The notes: generated by a model from the letters alone, not told the origin. A stretch of 64,000 bases of DNA from Gemmobacter lutimaris (GCF_003570715.1 NZ_QXXQ01000001.1:372001-436000); one strand, 5' to 3'; positions 1 through 9,859 are shown, counted from the first letter of the stretch. A program made the numbers and translations.

Positions 1-1
1 C

Positions 2-1345
2 TGCATGCATCCCGAAGGCGGCTGCGCCCAGCTTGCCAAGTTCGAGGGCGTGGAAAAGGTCGAAGCCGTCGATCCGCAGACCGTGAAGATCAGCTTCAAG
101 GAAGCGAAGCCCAACCCCTATCTGGCCTTCGTGGGTTCAACGACGCCGGTGCTTCAGAAGGCGCAATTTGCCAATTGCCTTGGCGCTGCCGCCTCGACCT
201 GCACCGACCAGAATTTCATGCCCATCGGCACCGGCCCCTTCCGCGTGGTCGAGTTCAAGACCAATGACGTGATCCAGCTTGAGGCCAACCCCGAATACCG
301 CGATCCGGCCAAGCCCGCCTTCGCCACGGTGACCGTGAAAGGCGGCGGCGATGCCGCCTCGGCCGCGCGCGCCGTAATGGAAACCGGCGAATTCGACTAT
401 GCCTGGAACACCCAGATCCCGCCGGAACTGCAACAGGCGATGGAACAGGGCGGCAAGGGCGAATTCGTCAGCGGCTTTGGCACGCTGGTCGAACGGATCG
501 AGATGAACATGACCGATCCCTCGCCCGATCTGCCGGAGGGCGAACGCTCCACCGCCAAGCATCCGCATCCGATCCTGTCGGATCTGAAGGTGCGTCAGGC
601 GCTGTCGATGGCGATCGACCGCAACCTGCTGGTGGAAATCGGCTATGGCAATGCTGGCCGCCCGACCTGCAATCTGGTGCCCGCACCCGAAATGTATGCC
701 TCGACCGACAATACCGGCTGTCTGACGCAGGACATCGAAGGCGCCAAGGCACTGCTGGACGAGGCCGGGTGGACCGACAGCGACGGCGACGGCATCCGTG
801 ACAAGGATGGCAAGAAGTTCAGCCTGCTGTATCAGACCTCGGTCAATCCGGTGCGTCAGGACTTCCAGGCGCTGATCAAGGGCTGGTGGAACGAGATCGG
901 CGTTGAAGTGGAGCTGAAGGCCGTGGACGGTTCGGTGTTCTTCGGCGGTGACGCCGGTTCGCCGGATACCTTCCAGAAGTTCTATGCCGATGTCGAGATG
1001 TATGCCAACAACTTCGATGGCACCGACCCGGAGGCCTATCTGGCGGAACATACCTGCGCCAAGGCACCGCGCCCGGAAACCCAGTGGCAGGGCGAGAACA
1101 TCAACCGCTACTGCGACCCCGCCTATGACGCGATGATCGCGGAACTGGGCAAGACCGGCGATTTGGAAAAGCGGGCCGAGCTTGCGAAGAAGCTGAACGA
1201 CATGCTGACCAAGGAAAGCATGACCATCGTGCCGCTGGTGGATCGTGGCCGTCTGTCGGCGCGGTCGAAGACCCTGGGCGGCGTCGTTCTGAACACCTGG
1301 GATTCCGAACTGTGGAACGCCTCGGACTGGTATCGCATGAAGTGA
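2..1345 (+). CDS. ABC transporter substrate-binding protein, family 5 (5' truncated by window)
   Basis: This is the C-terminal ~447 residues of a periplasmic solute-binding protein of the oligopeptide/dipeptide class (SBP family 5). The frame is open to the window edge, so the signal peptide and roughly the first 100-150 residues are missing. Typical family features are the LKVRQALSMAIDR segment, a calcium-loop-like DSDGDGIRDKDG stretch that often precedes the last lobe, and the C-terminal WDSELWNASDWYRM end. It would capture a peptide or similar solute and deliver it to the two permeases that follow at 1442 and 2442. The actual ligand cannot be read from the sequence. Its frame ends 96 bp before the first permease, consistent with one operon. 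Confidence 0.9.
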   Translation, partial: CMHPEGGCAQLAKFEGVEKVEAVDPQTVKISFKEAKPNPYLAFVGSTTPVLQKAQFANCLGAAASTCTDQNFMPIGTGPFRVVEFKTNDVIQLEANPEYRDPAKPAFATVTVKGGGDAASAARAVMETGEFDYAWNTQIPPELQQAMEQGGKGEFVSGFGTLVERIEMNMTDPSPDLPEGERSTAKHPHPILSDLKVRQALSMAIDRNLLVEIGYGNAGRPTCNLVPAPEMYASTDNTGCLTQDIEGAKALLDEAGWTDSDGDGIRDKDGKKFSLLYQTSVNPVRQDFQALIKGWWNEIGVEVELKAVDGSVFFGGDAGSPDTFQKFYADVEMYANNFDGTDPEAYLAEHTCAKAPRPETQWQGENINRYCDPAYDAMIAELGKTGDLEKRAELAKKLNDMLTKESMTIVPLVDRGRLSARSKTLGGVVLNTWDSELWNASDWYRMK

Positions 1346-1441
1346 TGCGGACCTGAGCGTCCGGGCCGGTGCGGCACTCCTGCACCGGCCCCCTTCCGAC
1401 AAGACCAAGAGGCCAAGACCCATGACCCGAGGTGTCGCGCC

Positions 1442-2449
1442 ATGCTGACCTTCACGATCCGCCGCCTGTTGCTGGCCATTCCGACACTTCTGTTCATCAG
1501 TCTCGTGATTTTCCTGCTGCTGGAACTCGCCCCCGGCGATCCGATGTCGCAGGTGCCGCTGACGGTGCCCCCCGAGGTGAAACAGAAGATGCGCGAGGCG
1601 CTTGGCGCCGATCAGCCCATGTTCTTCCGCTACATGCTGTGGCTGAAACAGTTCTTCATCATCGAGCCGCTGCATATCCTTGGCGCCATCACCGGGATCG
1701 ACCTTGCAGGTGACGCGCAGCGCATCATCTCATGGCAGAGCCGCAGCCCGGTGGCCGACATCATCGCGCAGCGCATTCCGCAAACCCTGACCGTGATCGG
1801 GGCGGCCTATGTGATCGGTGTGCTGATCGCCCTGCCCATCGGCATCTATTCGGCCTATCGGCAGTATAGCTGGTTCGACCAGTTGGGCACCTTCATCTCG
1901 ATGATCGGGTTTTCGGTGCCGACCTTCTTTACCGGCGTGCTGCTGATCGTGATCTTCTCGGTCAACCTCGGCTGGTTTCCGTCGATCTACGACACCACAC
2001 TGAAGGTGACGGACTGGGCGAGTTTCCTCAAGCAGGTCAAGCAGATGGTGCTGCCGGTTTCCGTGCTGGCCCTTTACAATGCGGCGCAGATCAGCCGTTA
2101 TATGCGATCCTCGATGCTGGACAATCTGGGGCAGGATTATGTGCGGACCGCTCGGTCGGTCGGGATGACCGAACGGGTGGTGGTGCTGCGCGACGTGCTG
2201 CGCAATTCGATGATCCCGGTGGTCACCGTGATCGCGCTTGGCATCCCCACCATTTTCGGCGGCGCCATCATCACCGAACAGGTGTTCAAGGTGAACGGAT
2301 TGGGTCAGCTGCTGATTTCGGCCATCCATGCCAATGACCTGCCGATGGTGCAGACGCTGACCTTCATCTTCGCCATCCTGATCGTGCTGTTCAACCTGAT
2401 CGCCGATGTCCTCTATGGCATTCTGGACCCGAGGATCCGCTATGACTGA
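1442..2449 (+). CDS. Peptide-type ABC transporter permease, DppB/OppB family
   Basis: An inner-membrane permease of 335 residues with the usual DppB layout. The N-terminal helix begins RRLLLAIPTLLFISLVIF and is followed by the APGDP motif. A large periplasmic loop comes next, then a block of membrane helices. The cytoplasmic EAA-type coupling loop (DYVRTARSVGM) lies near residues 231-241. The ATG at 1442 follows a GAGGTG ribosome site by about 7 nt. It overlaps the next permease gene by 8 bp, so the two are almost certainly translated together. Substrate is probably a peptide or a related compound, by family only. Confidence 0.93.
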   Translation: MLTFTIRRLLLAIPTLLFISLVIFLLLELAPGDPMSQVPLTVPPEVKQKMREALGADQPMFFRYMLWLKQFFIIEPLHILGAITGIDLAGDAQRIISWQSRSPVADIIAQRIPQTLTVIGAAYVIGVLIALPIGIYSAYRQYSWFDQLGTFISMIGFSVPTFFTGVLLIVIFSVNLGWFPSIYDTTLKVTDWASFLKQVKQMVLPVSVLALYNAAQISRYMRSSMLDNLGQDYVRTARSVGMTERVVVLRDVLRNSMIPVVTVIALGIPTIFGGAIITEQVFKVNGLGQLLISAIHANDLPMVQTLTFIFAILIVLFNLIADVLYGILDPRIRYD

Positions 2450-3362
2450 GACCTCCGCCTCCCCCGCCGCGTTGAAGCCGCCGCGCAGCCAGTGGCGCGA
2501 TGTCTGGGATCAGTTCCGCACCCACAAGGGCGCCATGCTTGGGCTGATCGTGCTGGTCTCGCTGGTGCTGTTCGTCACCATCGGCCCGTTCTTCCGTGAC
2601 GCACCCGAGTTGACCATCGCGCAGCAGATCAAGCTGCGCAACAAGCCACCAAGCTTCGAGTTTCCCTTCGGCACCGACCAGCTTGGCCGCGACATGCTGG
2701 TGCGGATGATGGAAGGCGGCAAGGTCTCGATCTCGGTCGGGCTGGTCGCCATGCTGATCTCGATCACGCTGGGATCGACGGTCGGAGTGCTGGCGGGCTA
2801 TTTCAAGCGGCTGGACGGGCCGCTGATGCGGATGACAGACCTGTTCCTTGCCCTGCCCCTGCTGCCCTTGCTGCTGGTCATGGTGATGCTGTTCCGCGAA
2901 AAGCTGTCCGGTGCACTGGGACCGGAAGCGGGCACCTTCCTGCTGATCGTCTCCGCCATCGGCGTGACAAGCTGGATGCAGGCGGCGCGCATCGTGCGGG
3001 GCGAGGTTCTGGCGCTGAAGGAACGCGAATTCGTGCTGGCCGCGCGATCCATCGGCACGCCGCCGCGCCGGGTAATCCTGCGCCATGTGCTGCCCAACGT
3101 GATGTCGCCTATCATGGTGGCCGCGACCTTGGGCATCGCCAGCGCCATCATCACCGAAAGCGCGCTGAGCTTTCTGGGCCTCGGCTTCCCGCCGGATTTC
3201 CCGACCTGGGGGCGACTTCTGTATGACGGGGTGGAGCAGATGCAGCTGTTCCCTGCCCGCGTGATCTGGCCCGGCCTTGCCATTTCGCTGACGGTGCTGA
3301 GCGTCAACTACATCGGCGACGGGTTGCGAGACGCTCTGGACCCGCGCATCCGCGGGCGCTGA
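2442..3362 (+). CDS. Peptide-type ABC transporter permease, DppC/OppC family
   Basis: This 306-residue permease is the partner of the preceding gene. It has the OppC N-terminal helix (GAMLGLIVLVSLVLFVTIG), the periplasmic FGTDQLGRDML motif typical of the family, and the EAA loop (EFVLAARSIGTPPRRVILRH) near residue 197. The start is set at the ATG at 2442. This removes a 12-residue upstream extension that would lie inside the first permease, and leaves an 8-bp overlap. No ATPase genes follow, because a strong bidirectional terminator comes directly after the stop. The transporter's ATPases must therefore be upstream of the window or elsewhere. Confidence 0.93.
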   Translation: MTETSASPAALKPPRSQWRDVWDQFRTHKGAMLGLIVLVSLVLFVTIGPFFRDAPELTIAQQIKLRNKPPSFEFPFGTDQLGRDMLVRMMEGGKVSISVGLVAMLISITLGSTVGVLAGYFKRLDGPLMRMTDLFLALPLLPLLLVMVMLFREKLSGALGPEAGTFLLIVSAIGVTSWMQAARIVRGEVLALKEREFVLAARSIGTPPRRVILRHVLPNVMSPIMVAATLGIASAIITESALSFLGLGFPPDFPTWGRLLYDGVEQMQLFPARVIWPGLAISLTVLSVNYIGDGLRDALDPRIRGR

Positions 3363-3370
3363 AACACCAA

Positions 3371-3394
3371 CCGGGGGCCTTGCGCCCCCGGTTT
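3371..3394. terminator. Bidirectional terminator between the permease and DUF3422 genes
   Basis: CCGGGGGC and GCCCCCGG form an 8-bp perfect stem with a 5-nt loop, followed by GTTTCCATTTT. It sits between convergent genes ending at 3362 and 3405. Confidence 0.75.
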
Positions 3395-3404
3395 CCATTT
3401 TCGG

Positions 3405-4688
3405 TCAGTGCATCGCCTTTCGGATGCGGCGGATCATCAGCCAGACTCCAAGGATGACCGGCAGCACCAGAACGGCCGTCAGCATTTCCTTCGACAGATG
3501 CGCCAGCTTTCCCAAGGGATACAGCAGATAGGATGCAAGGCTAACCGCGTAATAGCTGATCGCCACCACCGACAGACCTTCGACCGTATGTTGCAGCCGC
3601 AGTTGCAGATCAGCGCGGCGGTCCATGCTTTCCAGGAGGCGCTGGTTCTGCGCGCTACGGTCCACATCGACGCGGGTGCGCAGCAGTTCAGCCGCGCGGG
3701 CCGTCCGTTCCGACATGGTGGCCAGCCGCGTTTCGGTCGATTTCACCGTGCGCATCGCCGGATCGTAGCGGCGCATCATGAATTCACCGAAGGTCTGCCG
3801 CCCATCCAGCCGGGTTTCGCGCAACACCGCGATGCGCTGCGACACGATGGCCTCATAGGCCCCTGTCGCGCCGAAGCGGAAGGCGTAACGCACGGCAAGC
3901 GATTCCAGCTCGGCCGAGATCGACAGCAGGTCATGCAGCACCGCCTCCGGCCCGCGATCCATCGCGTCGAGGCTGGTGACCAGCGCCGACAGCCGCGGAT
4001 CAAGCGCATTCAGCCGCGATGACAGTTCGCGCCCCCGGCTGAGGCCCAGCATCGACATGGCGCGGTAGGTTTCGATCTCGCACAGGCGCTGCACGATCCG
4101 GCCCACGCGCCGCGTGCCGACGCCCGGCGCCACGAAAACCGCAAAGCGCATGTGCCCCGCCGCGTCGATGCGGAAATCGCCCGCGATGATCGCCGCGCCA
4201 TCGACCACGCGGGACACCGCAAGGCTTTCAGAGACAAACCAGTCGTCGATCCGGGTCAGAACCTCGTCCTCGGTCTCTGGCATCGGCTCCACCCGGATCA
4301 GGATGGAGGCGAGCCGCTTCCCCGGTGCCGCAGCCAGCCATTCGGTCGGAAAGACCTTGGCCTCCACCGCATCGAACGGGCGCTCCGACAGGCCGGGGGT
4401 AAAGGCGGAGTAGGTGACGAATTCGGTATGGCTTTCCCATTTCAGCGTCGCGCGCCCGATTTCGCCCGAGAAATGCGTGGCATCGGGCTGTGGATGGGCC
4501 GAGCCATGCCGGTCCAGCAACGCCAGCAGATGCGCCCGGTCGGCGTTCCGCTCACGGTTATGGGCGTCCACCGGCTCCTTGATCGCCACATAGGCAGCCA
4601 TGCAGGGCACTTCCAGCGACGGGAAGGGCCGGGCGTGAAGTTCGTTCACCAGCGGATAGCGCAGGGGATGGTCGGGGATCTTGGGCAT
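3405..4688 (-). CDS. DUF3422 family membrane protein
   Basis: A 427-residue protein with the N-terminal HPLRYPLVNELHARPFPSLE block that marks the DUF3422 family. A long helical middle region follows. Two C-terminal membrane segments (around VVAISYYAVSLASYLLYPLG and MLTAVLVLPVILGVWLMI) end in a basic tail, an arrangement reminiscent of CorA-type proteins. The start is placed at the ATG at 4688 because conservation begins there; an upstream in-frame ATG at 4769 would add 27 low-complexity residues. The function of the family is not established. The gene is convergent with the peptide transporter and is separated from pntB by a terminator. Confidence 0.82.
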   Translation of the reverse strand: MPKIPDHPLRYPLVNELHARPFPSLEVPCMAAYVAIKEPVDAHNRERNADRAHLLALLDRHGSAHPQPDATHFSGEIGRATLKWESHTEFVTYSAFTPGLSERPFDAVEAKVFPTEWLAAAPGKRLASILIRVEPMPETEDEVLTRIDDWFVSESLAVSRVVDGAAIIAGDFRIDAAGHMRFAVFVAPGVGTRRVGRIVQRLCEIETYRAMSMLGLSRGRELSSRLNALDPRLSALVTSLDAMDRGPEAVLHDLLSISAELESLAVRYAFRFGATGAYEAIVSQRIAVLRETRLDGRQTFGEFMMRRYDPAMRTVKSTETRLATMSERTARAAELLRTRVDVDRSAQNQRLLESMDRRADLQLRLQHTVEGLSVVAISYYAVSLASYLLYPLGKLAHLSKEMLTAVLVLPVILGVWLMIRRIRKAMH

Positions 4689-4791
4689 TTCGGTCTCGGG
4701 CTTTTGCCCCTTGATGGGTCGGCCGCCCCCGGATTTGGAAGCGGAATCGAGGCATACCGGCGTATGCATCGCCCCTGTTGCCGAAATGCAA

Positions 4792-4816
4792 AAGGCCCCG
4801 GCGTTGCCGGGGCCTT
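4792..4816 (-). terminator. Terminator downstream of pntB
   Basis: AAGGCCCCGGC and GCCGGGGCCTT form an 11-bp perfect stem with a 3-nt loop, followed on the minus strand by TTTTGC. It lies 18 bp after the pntB stop. Confidence 0.8.
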
Positions 4817-4833
4817 CCGCTCAGTCGGAATGT

Positions 4834-6267
4834 TCACTCGATCATCGGCAGCAGGGCGTCGATGCTCTTTTTCGCGTCACCGTAGAACATGCGCGTGTTC
4901 TCTTTGTAGAACAGCGGGTTTTCGATGCCGGAATAGCCGGTGCCCTGCCCGCGCTTGGACACGAAGACCTGTTTCGCCTTCCAGCATTCCAGCACCGGCA
5001 TGCCGGCGATGGGGCTGTTGGGGTCTTCCTGCGCCGCCGGGTTCACGATGTCGTTCGAGCCGATGACGATGGCGACATCCGTTTCGGGGAAGTCCTCATT
5101 GATCTCGTCCATCTCCAGCACGATGTCATAGGGCACCTTCGCCTCGGCCAAGAGCACGTTCATATGCCCCGGCAGACGGCCCGCGACCGGGTGAATGGCG
5201 AAGCGGACGTTCTTGCCCTTGGCGCGCAGCTTGCGGGTCAGTTCGCTGACCGATTGCTGCGCCTGCGCCACTGCCATGCCGTAGCCCGGAATGATGATGA
5301 CCGAGTCAGCATCGTTCAGTGCCGCCGCCACGCCTTCGGCGTCAATGGCGATCTGCTCACCCGTGACTTCCATCGCCGGGCCGGTGGTGCCGCCGAAGCC
5401 GCCGAGGATCACGCTGACGAACGAACGGTTCATCGCCTTGCACATGATGTAGCTGAGGATGGCACCGGAAGAGCCCACCAGCGCGCCCACCACAATCAAG
5501 AGGTCATTCGACAGCGAGAAGCCGATGGCCGCCGCAGCCCAGCCGGAATAGCTGTTCAGCATCGACACCACGACCGGCATGTCGGCGCCGCCGATCCCCA
5601 TGATCAGGTGATAGCCGATGAAGAAGGCCGCCAGCGTCATCACGATCAGCGCCAGCGTCGAGCCCGATTGCAGATAGACCAGCAGCAGCGCCAGCGACAG
5701 CACCGCCGCACCCGCGTTCAGCATGTGACCGCCCGGCAGCTTTTTCGCCTTGCCGTCCACACGCCCCGCCAGCTTGCCGAAGGCGATGACCGAACCGGTG
5801 AAGGTGACCGCCCCGATGAACACGCCGAGGAAGGTCTCGACCCGCAGGATCGACACTTCAACCGGCGTCTTGTGCGCCACCACGGCGGCGAAGCCGTGCA
5901 GCGCGGCGCGGGCCGCTTCGTCCATGCCTGCCACACGGGCAAGCTCGATATGGGTGTTGTAGCCGATGAACACCGCCGCCAGACCGACGAGGCTGTGCAT
6001 CGCCGCCACCAGTTGCGGCATTTCGGTCATCTGCACGCGCTTGGCGACGACCCAGCCGATCGCGCCGCCCGCTGCCACCATGACAACCGAGATCAGCCAG
6101 TTGCCCGCACCGGGGCCGACCAGCGTGGCCGCCACGGCCAGCGCCATGCCGACGATGCCATACCAGACCGCGCGTTTCGCGCTTTCCTGCCCCGAAAGGC
6201 CGCCCAGCGACTGAATGAACAGAACCGCCGCAACGACATAGGCGGCCGTGGTGAATCCGTATTCCAT
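4834..6267 (-). CDS. pntB: NAD(P) transhydrogenase subunit beta
   Basis: The beta subunit (477 aa) of the proton-translocating nicotinamide nucleotide transhydrogenase, which uses the proton gradient to reduce NADP+ with NADH. The N-terminal part is a run of membrane helices beginning [17 protein letters not shown]. The C-terminal ~180 residues are the NADP(H)-binding domain III, with [34 protein letters not shown] and [15 protein letters not shown] all intact. The start is supported by GGGGGAGG 7 nt upstream. It follows pntA by 15 bp, forming the pntAB operon, and ends at a strong terminator. Confidence 0.97.
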   Translation of the reverse strand: MEYGFTTAAYVVAAVLFIQSLGGLSGQESAKRAVWYGIVGMALAVAATLVGPGAGNWLISVVMVAAGGAIGWVVAKRVQMTEMPQLVAAMHSLVGLAAVFIGYNTHIELARVAGMDEAARAALHGFAAVVAHKTPVEVSILRVETFLGVFIGAVTFTGSVIAFGKLAGRVDGKAKKLPGGHMLNAGAAVLSLALLLVYLQSGSTLALIVMTLAAFFIGYHLIMGIGGADMPVVVSMLNSYSGWAAAAIGFSLSNDLLIVVGALVGSSGAILSYIMCKAMNRSFVSVILGGFGGTTGPAMEVTGEQIAIDAEGVAAALNDADSVIIIPGYGMAVAQAQQSVSELTRKLRAKGKNVRFAIHPVAGRLPGHMNVLLAEAKVPYDIVLEMDEINEDFPETDVAIVIGSNDIVNPAAQEDPNSPIAGMPVLECWKAKQVFVSKRGQGTGYSGIENPLFYKENTRMFYGDAKKSIDALLPMIE

Positions 6268-6282
6268 TTCCCGGCCTCCCCC

Positions 6283-7857
6283 TTACGACTTCTGGAACAT
6301 GGCGAGCATCCGCCGGGTGACCATGAAACCACCGAAGATGTTGATCCCGGCCATGAAGACCGAGGCCGCCGCGAGAATGACAACCAACCAGTTGCCCGAG
6401 CCGATCTGCATCAGCGCGCCCAGAATGATGATCGACGAGATCGCGTTGGTCACCGCCATCAGCGGTGTGTGCAGGCTGTGGCTGACGTTCCAGATGACCT
6501 GAACGCCGACATAGACCGACAGCACAAAGACGATGAAGTGCGCCATGAAGCTTGCGGGGGCGAACAGCCCCGCCAGCAGGATCAGCCCGCCGCCGATGGC
6601 CAGCATCAGCACCTGATCACGGGTCTGTTTCTTGAAGGCCGCGACTTCCTGCGCGCGCTTCTCTTCCGGAGTCAGCTCTTTCGCCTTTTCCTTCGGCTTC
6701 TGCGCGGCGATGGCCTGCACCTTCGGCGGCGGCGGCGGATACGTGATGGCACCATCCTTGGTCACCGTCGCGCCACGGATCACGTCATCTTCCATGTTGT
6801 GATCGACCACACCGTCTTTCTTCGGTGTAAGATCGGACATCATGTGACGGATATTATTGGCATAAAGCGTAGACGCCTGCGCCGCCATCCGGCTGGGGAA
6901 ATCGGTGTAGCCGACAATGGTCACGCCGTTTTCAGTGACGATCTTTTCGTCCGGCACGGTCAGGTCACAGTTGCCGCCGCGTTCCGCCGCAAGATCGACG
7001 ATGACCGAGCCCGGCTTCATCATCTGCACCATATCCTCGGTCCACAGCTTCGGCGCGGGCCGGCCGGGGATGAGGGCGGTGGTGATGACGATGTCGATGT
7101 CAGGCGCCAGTTCGCGGAATTTCTTCAGCTGCGCTTCGCGGAACTCCGGGCTGGACGGGGCGGCATAGCCCCCGGTCGCCGCGCCATCGGTCTGGGCTTC
7201 GCTGAAATCAAGGTAGACGAATTCCGCGCCCATGGATTCGATCTGCTCGGCCACTTCGGGCCGCACGTCGAAAGCAAGCGTGATGGCACCGAGGCTGGTC
7301 GAGGTGCCAATGGCCGCAAGACCCGCCACCCCGGCGCCGACGATCAGCACCTTGGCCGGGGGAACCTTGCCCGCCGCCGTCACCTGGCCGGTGAAGAAGC
7401 GGCCGAAGTTGTTGCCCGCCTCGATCACCGCGCGATAACCCGCGATATTCGCCATTGAGGACAGCGCGTCCATCTTCTGCGCCCGGCTGATGCGCGGCAC
7501 CATGTCCATGGCGACGACCGTGGCACCACGTTCCTTCGCAGCTTCCAGCAGTTCGGGGTTCTGCGCCGGCCAGAAGAAGCTGATCAGCGTCTGCCCCTGC
7601 CGCAGCATGGCGACTTCCGAGGGTTCGGGCCCGCGCACCTTCACCACCACGTCGGCGGCGGCATAAAGCTCGGCCGCAGTAGTGACGATCTCGACGCCCG
7701 CCTTGCGATAAGTCTCGTCCGAAAAGCCCGCCTTCGCCCCGGCGCCCGCTTCCAGAACGCAGGTGTGACCCAGTTTCTGCAACTGCACAGCCGAGTCGGG
7801 GGTCAGCGCCACCCGGTTCTCGCCTTCGAATATCTCTCTCGGTGCCCCGATCTTCAC
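6283..7857 (-). CDS. pntA: NAD(P) transhydrogenase subunit alpha (fused form)
   Basis: The alpha subunit, 524 aa, in the fused E. coli-like form rather than the split PntAA/PntAB form. The soluble NAD(H)-binding domain I contains [20 protein letters not shown] and the DVRPEVAEQ segment near residues 170-205. It is followed by a charged Lys/Pro-rich linker around residue 400 and four C-terminal membrane helices. Translation probably starts at GTG (7857), 5 nt after GGGGGAG. It is the first gene of the pntAB operon, with a candidate promoter immediately upstream. Confidence 0.97.
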   Translation of the reverse strand: MKIGAPREIFEGENRVALTPDSAVQLQKLGHTCVLEAGAGAKAGFSDETYRKAGVEIVTTAAELYAAADVVVKVRGPEPSEVAMLRQGQTLISFFWPAQNPELLEAAKERGATVVAMDMVPRISRAQKMDALSSMANIAGYRAVIEAGNNFGRFFTGQVTAAGKVPPAKVLIVGAGVAGLAAIGTSTSLGAITLAFDVRPEVAEQIESMGAEFVYLDFSEAQTDGAATGGYAAPSSPEFREAQLKKFRELAPDIDIVITTALIPGRPAPKLWTEDMVQMMKPGSVIVDLAAERGGNCDLTVPDEKIVTENGVTIVGYTDFPSRMAAQASTLYANNIRHMMSDLTPKKDGVVDHNMEDDVIRGATVTKDGAITYPPPPPKVQAIAAQKPKEKAKELTPEEKRAQEVAAFKKQTRDQVLMLAIGGGLILLAGLFAPASFMAHFIVFVLSVYVGVQVIWNVSHSLHTPLMAVTNAISSIIILGALMQIGSGNWLVVILAAASVFMAGINIFGGFMVTRRMLAMFQKS

Positions 7858-7904
7858 TGTTTCTCCCCCGTTCTATGGCGCTTTTGGGCGCGTCAGGTTT
7901 CTAG

Positions 7905-7933
7905 TCGATAACGGCCGCGCAAGAAAATTTCAA
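7905..7933 (-). promoter_or_regulatory. Candidate pntAB promoter
   Basis: On the minus strand TTGAAA is followed by 17 nt and then TATCGA. The -10 box is about 47 bp before the pntA GTG. Spacing is ideal for a housekeeping sigma factor, but the -10 is only a moderate match. Confidence 0.4.
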
Positions 7934-7982
7934 AAAGAAAGTTCTGCCCTGCGGCAAAATTGCGTCGCTACGCTGCGGCATA

Positions 7983-8435
7983 TCAGATCCATCGCCGCAC
8001 CCGCGCCGTCCATTGGTCGTAGGGCGCACCAAACCTGCTGCGCAAAGTGGCTTCTTCGGGCAGAATGAACCGCTTCTGGATCACCGCGATGAACAGAAAC
8101 AGCACCGGAAGGGCCAACGGCACATCCCACCACAGAATCGCCGCTGCCAGAATCAGCGCATCGCCCAGATAGATCGGATTGCGGGACAGTCGGAACACGC
8201 CCCCGGTGACCATGGCCTGTGGCATCCGGCGCGGAATGACTGTGGTGCGCGCCGCCCACATCTGCACCGCCGCCACCCCCATGAGCAAGAGGCCCGCCCC
8301 TGCCAGCACAGCCGCCACTGCGGCCCCCGCTGCACCGAAAACACCGAAAACACCGAAAGGAACAACGCGGTCCATCGCCCAGACAAGGGCAATGGCACAT
8401 GCAAGCCAGAGCGGCGGCCAGTCCATCGACAGCAA
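7983..8435 (-). CDS. ICMT/PEMT-like small membrane methyltransferase family protein
   Basis: A 147-150 residue membrane protein with several hydrophobic segments and the C-terminal signature of the isoprenylcysteine carboxyl methyltransferase-like family: GVFRLSRNPIYLGD, then EEATLRSRFGAPYDQW and a final VRRW. Members bind S-adenosylmethionine between membrane helices; bacterial substrates are mostly unknown. Two starts compete. A TTG at 8435 has GGGAGAG about 7 nt upstream, while the ATG at 8426 is 9 bp further in with poor spacing. I favour the TTG. It is transcribed divergently from kynU across the palindrome-bearing intergenic region. Confidence 0.8.
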   Translation of the reverse strand: MLSMDWPPLWLACAIALVWAMDRVVPFGVFGVFGAAGAAVAAVLAGAGLLLMGVAAVQMWAARTTVIPRRMPQAMVTGGVFRLSRNPIYLGDALILAAAILWWDVPLALPVLFLFIAVIQKRFILPEEATLRSRFGAPYDQWTARVRRWI

Positions 8436-8531
8436 GGCGCGTCTCTCCCGTTACGTCAATACCGGCTTATTCCCGCTCATTTGCGACTTTGCAACCCTGT
8501 TCGGACAAGCGACGGCACAACCGGAACAAGG

Positions 8532-8565
8532 CGTGCAGAAATTTCAAGCTTGAAATTTCTGCACG
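8532..8565. promoter_or_regulatory. 34-bp perfect palindrome, probable operator of kynU
   Basis: The half site CGTGCAGAAATTTCAAG is followed immediately by its exact reverse complement with no spacer. It lies 97 bp before the chosen kynU start, in the 227-bp space shared with the divergent methyltransferase gene. Its right arm contains TTGAAA (8550-8555), which pairs with GATACA (8573-8578) at 17 nt to make a plausible kynU promoter. It has no T-run and precedes rather than follows a gene, so an operator fits better than a terminator. Confidence 0.65.
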
Positions 8566-8578
8566 TTGCCGTGATACA
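8550..8578 (+). promoter_or_regulatory. Candidate kynU promoter overlapping the palindrome
   Basis: TTGAAA, 17 nt, GATACA. The -35 box lies inside the right arm of the 34-bp palindrome, so a protein bound there would occlude polymerase. The -10 match is modest. Confidence 0.4.
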
Positions 8579-8662
8579 CATATAAGTTGCCCGTGCCAGC
8601 AGGACGCATCAATCTGCTGCGCAATGGCGCCTTCCGCCAGTGACCTGACCGCAAGGATGACG

Positions 8663-9859
8663 ATGACCCGCGATTTTTCTGACACCCGCGCCCTGTTCGA
8701 TCTGCCTGAAGGGGTGATCTATCTTGACGGAAATTCGCTGGGCCCGCTGCCGAAGGCCGCCGCCGCCCGCGTTGCCCGCACCGTGACCGAGGAATGGGGG
8801 CAGATGCTGATCACTGGCTGGAACAAGGCTGGTTGGATGGAACAGCCTTCGAAAACCGGCGACAGGATCGGGCGGCTGATCGGCGCAGAACCCGGCCATG
8901 TGGTGATGGGCGACACGCTGTCGATCAAGGTCTATCAGGCGCTGGCCTCAGCGCTGGAAATGAACCCGACCCGCCGGGTGATCTTGTCGGACAGCGGCAA
9001 CTTTCCTTCGGACCTTTACATGGCCGAGGGGCTGTGCCGCACGCTGGGCCCGGATTACAGCCTGAAGACCGTGGCGCCGGAACAGGTGCTGGAGGCATTG
9101 GACGACACGGTTGCGGTGATGATGATCACCGAGGTCGATTACCGCACCGGCCGCCGGCATGACATGGCGGCACTGACGGCGCGGGCGCATGAGGTGGGCG
9201 CGCTGGCGGTCTGGGATCTGGCGCATAGCGCCGGGGCGCTGCCGGTCGAGGTGGCGAAGGGCGGCGCCGATTTCGCGGTGGGCTGCACCTATAAATACCT
9301 GAACTCCGGCCCCGGTGGCCCGGCCTTCATCTATGTTGCGCCGCGCCACGCCGAAACCGCCCGTCCGGCCCTGTCCGGCTGGCTGGGCCACGAGGCGCCC
9401 TTTGCCTTCGATCTGGACTATCGCCCCGGACACGGGATCGAGCGGATGCGGGTGGGCACCCCGCCGGTGCTGCAACTCGCGGCCCTCGATGCCTCGCTCG
9501 ACATCTGGGACAAGGTGGAGATGGCGAACATCCGTGAAGCCTCGCTGGCGCTGACCGACCGCTTCATCGCAGGGGTGGAAGCCGCCTGCCCCGGTCTGGA
9601 ACTCGCCACCCCACGCGATCATGCGATGCGCGGCAGCCAGGTCAGCTTCCGCCACCCGGAAGGCTATGCCATCATGCAGGCGCTGATCGCGCGCGGCGTC
9701 ATCGGCGATTTCCGCGCCCCCGACATTTTGCGCTTCGGCTTCACGCCGCTGTTCATCAATGGGGAAGATGTGGACAAGGCCATCGCCATCATCAAGGATG
9801 TGATGGATGGCGCCCTGTGGGACCGCCCGGAATACAAGACCCGCGCCCGCGTGACCTGA
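8663..9859 (+). CDS. kynU: Kynureninase
   Basis: A PLP enzyme that cleaves kynurenine to anthranilate and alanine (or 3-hydroxykynurenine to 3-hydroxyanthranilate) in tryptophan catabolism. At 398 residues it has the family opening LPEGVIYLDGNSLGPLPK. The PLP lysine lies in CTYKYLNSGPGGPAF near residue 211, and the C-terminal part has the expected RGVIGDFRAPDILRFGFTPL block. The start is placed at the second of two nearby ATGs, which lies 6 nt after AAGG; the other is at 8657. The palindrome upstream suggests regulation by a dedicated factor. kynA follows after 241 bp; a formamidase gene (kynB) is not in the window. Confidence 0.96.
   Translation: MTRDFSDTRALFDLPEGVIYLDGNSLGPLPKAAAARVARTVTEEWGQMLITGWNKAGWMEQPSKTGDRIGRLIGAEPGHVVMGDTLSIKVYQALASALEMNPTRRVILSDSGNFPSDLYMAEGLCRTLGPDYSLKTVAPEQVLEALDDTVAVMMITEVDYRTGRRHDMAALTARAHEVGALAVWDLAHSAGALPVEVAKGGADFAVGCTYKYLNSGPGGPAFIYVAPRHAETARPALSGWLGHEAPFAFDLDYRPGHGIERMRVGTPPVLQLAALDASLDIWDKVEMANIREASLALTDRFIAGVEAACPGLELATPRDHAMRGSQVSFRHPEGYAIMQALIARGVIGDFRAPDILRFGFTPLFINGEDVDKAIAIIKDVMDGALWDRPEYKTRARVT

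Noticed and set aside
4681-7458. A 925-codon open frame on the plus strand
   Set aside because: It is antisense to pntB and pntA, has His/Arg/Asp-rich composition typical of the complement of high-GC genes, and shows no domain.
8532-8565. Reading the kynU palindrome as a terminator
   Set aside because: It lies between divergent starts, with no gene ending nearby and no T-run; an operator fits better.
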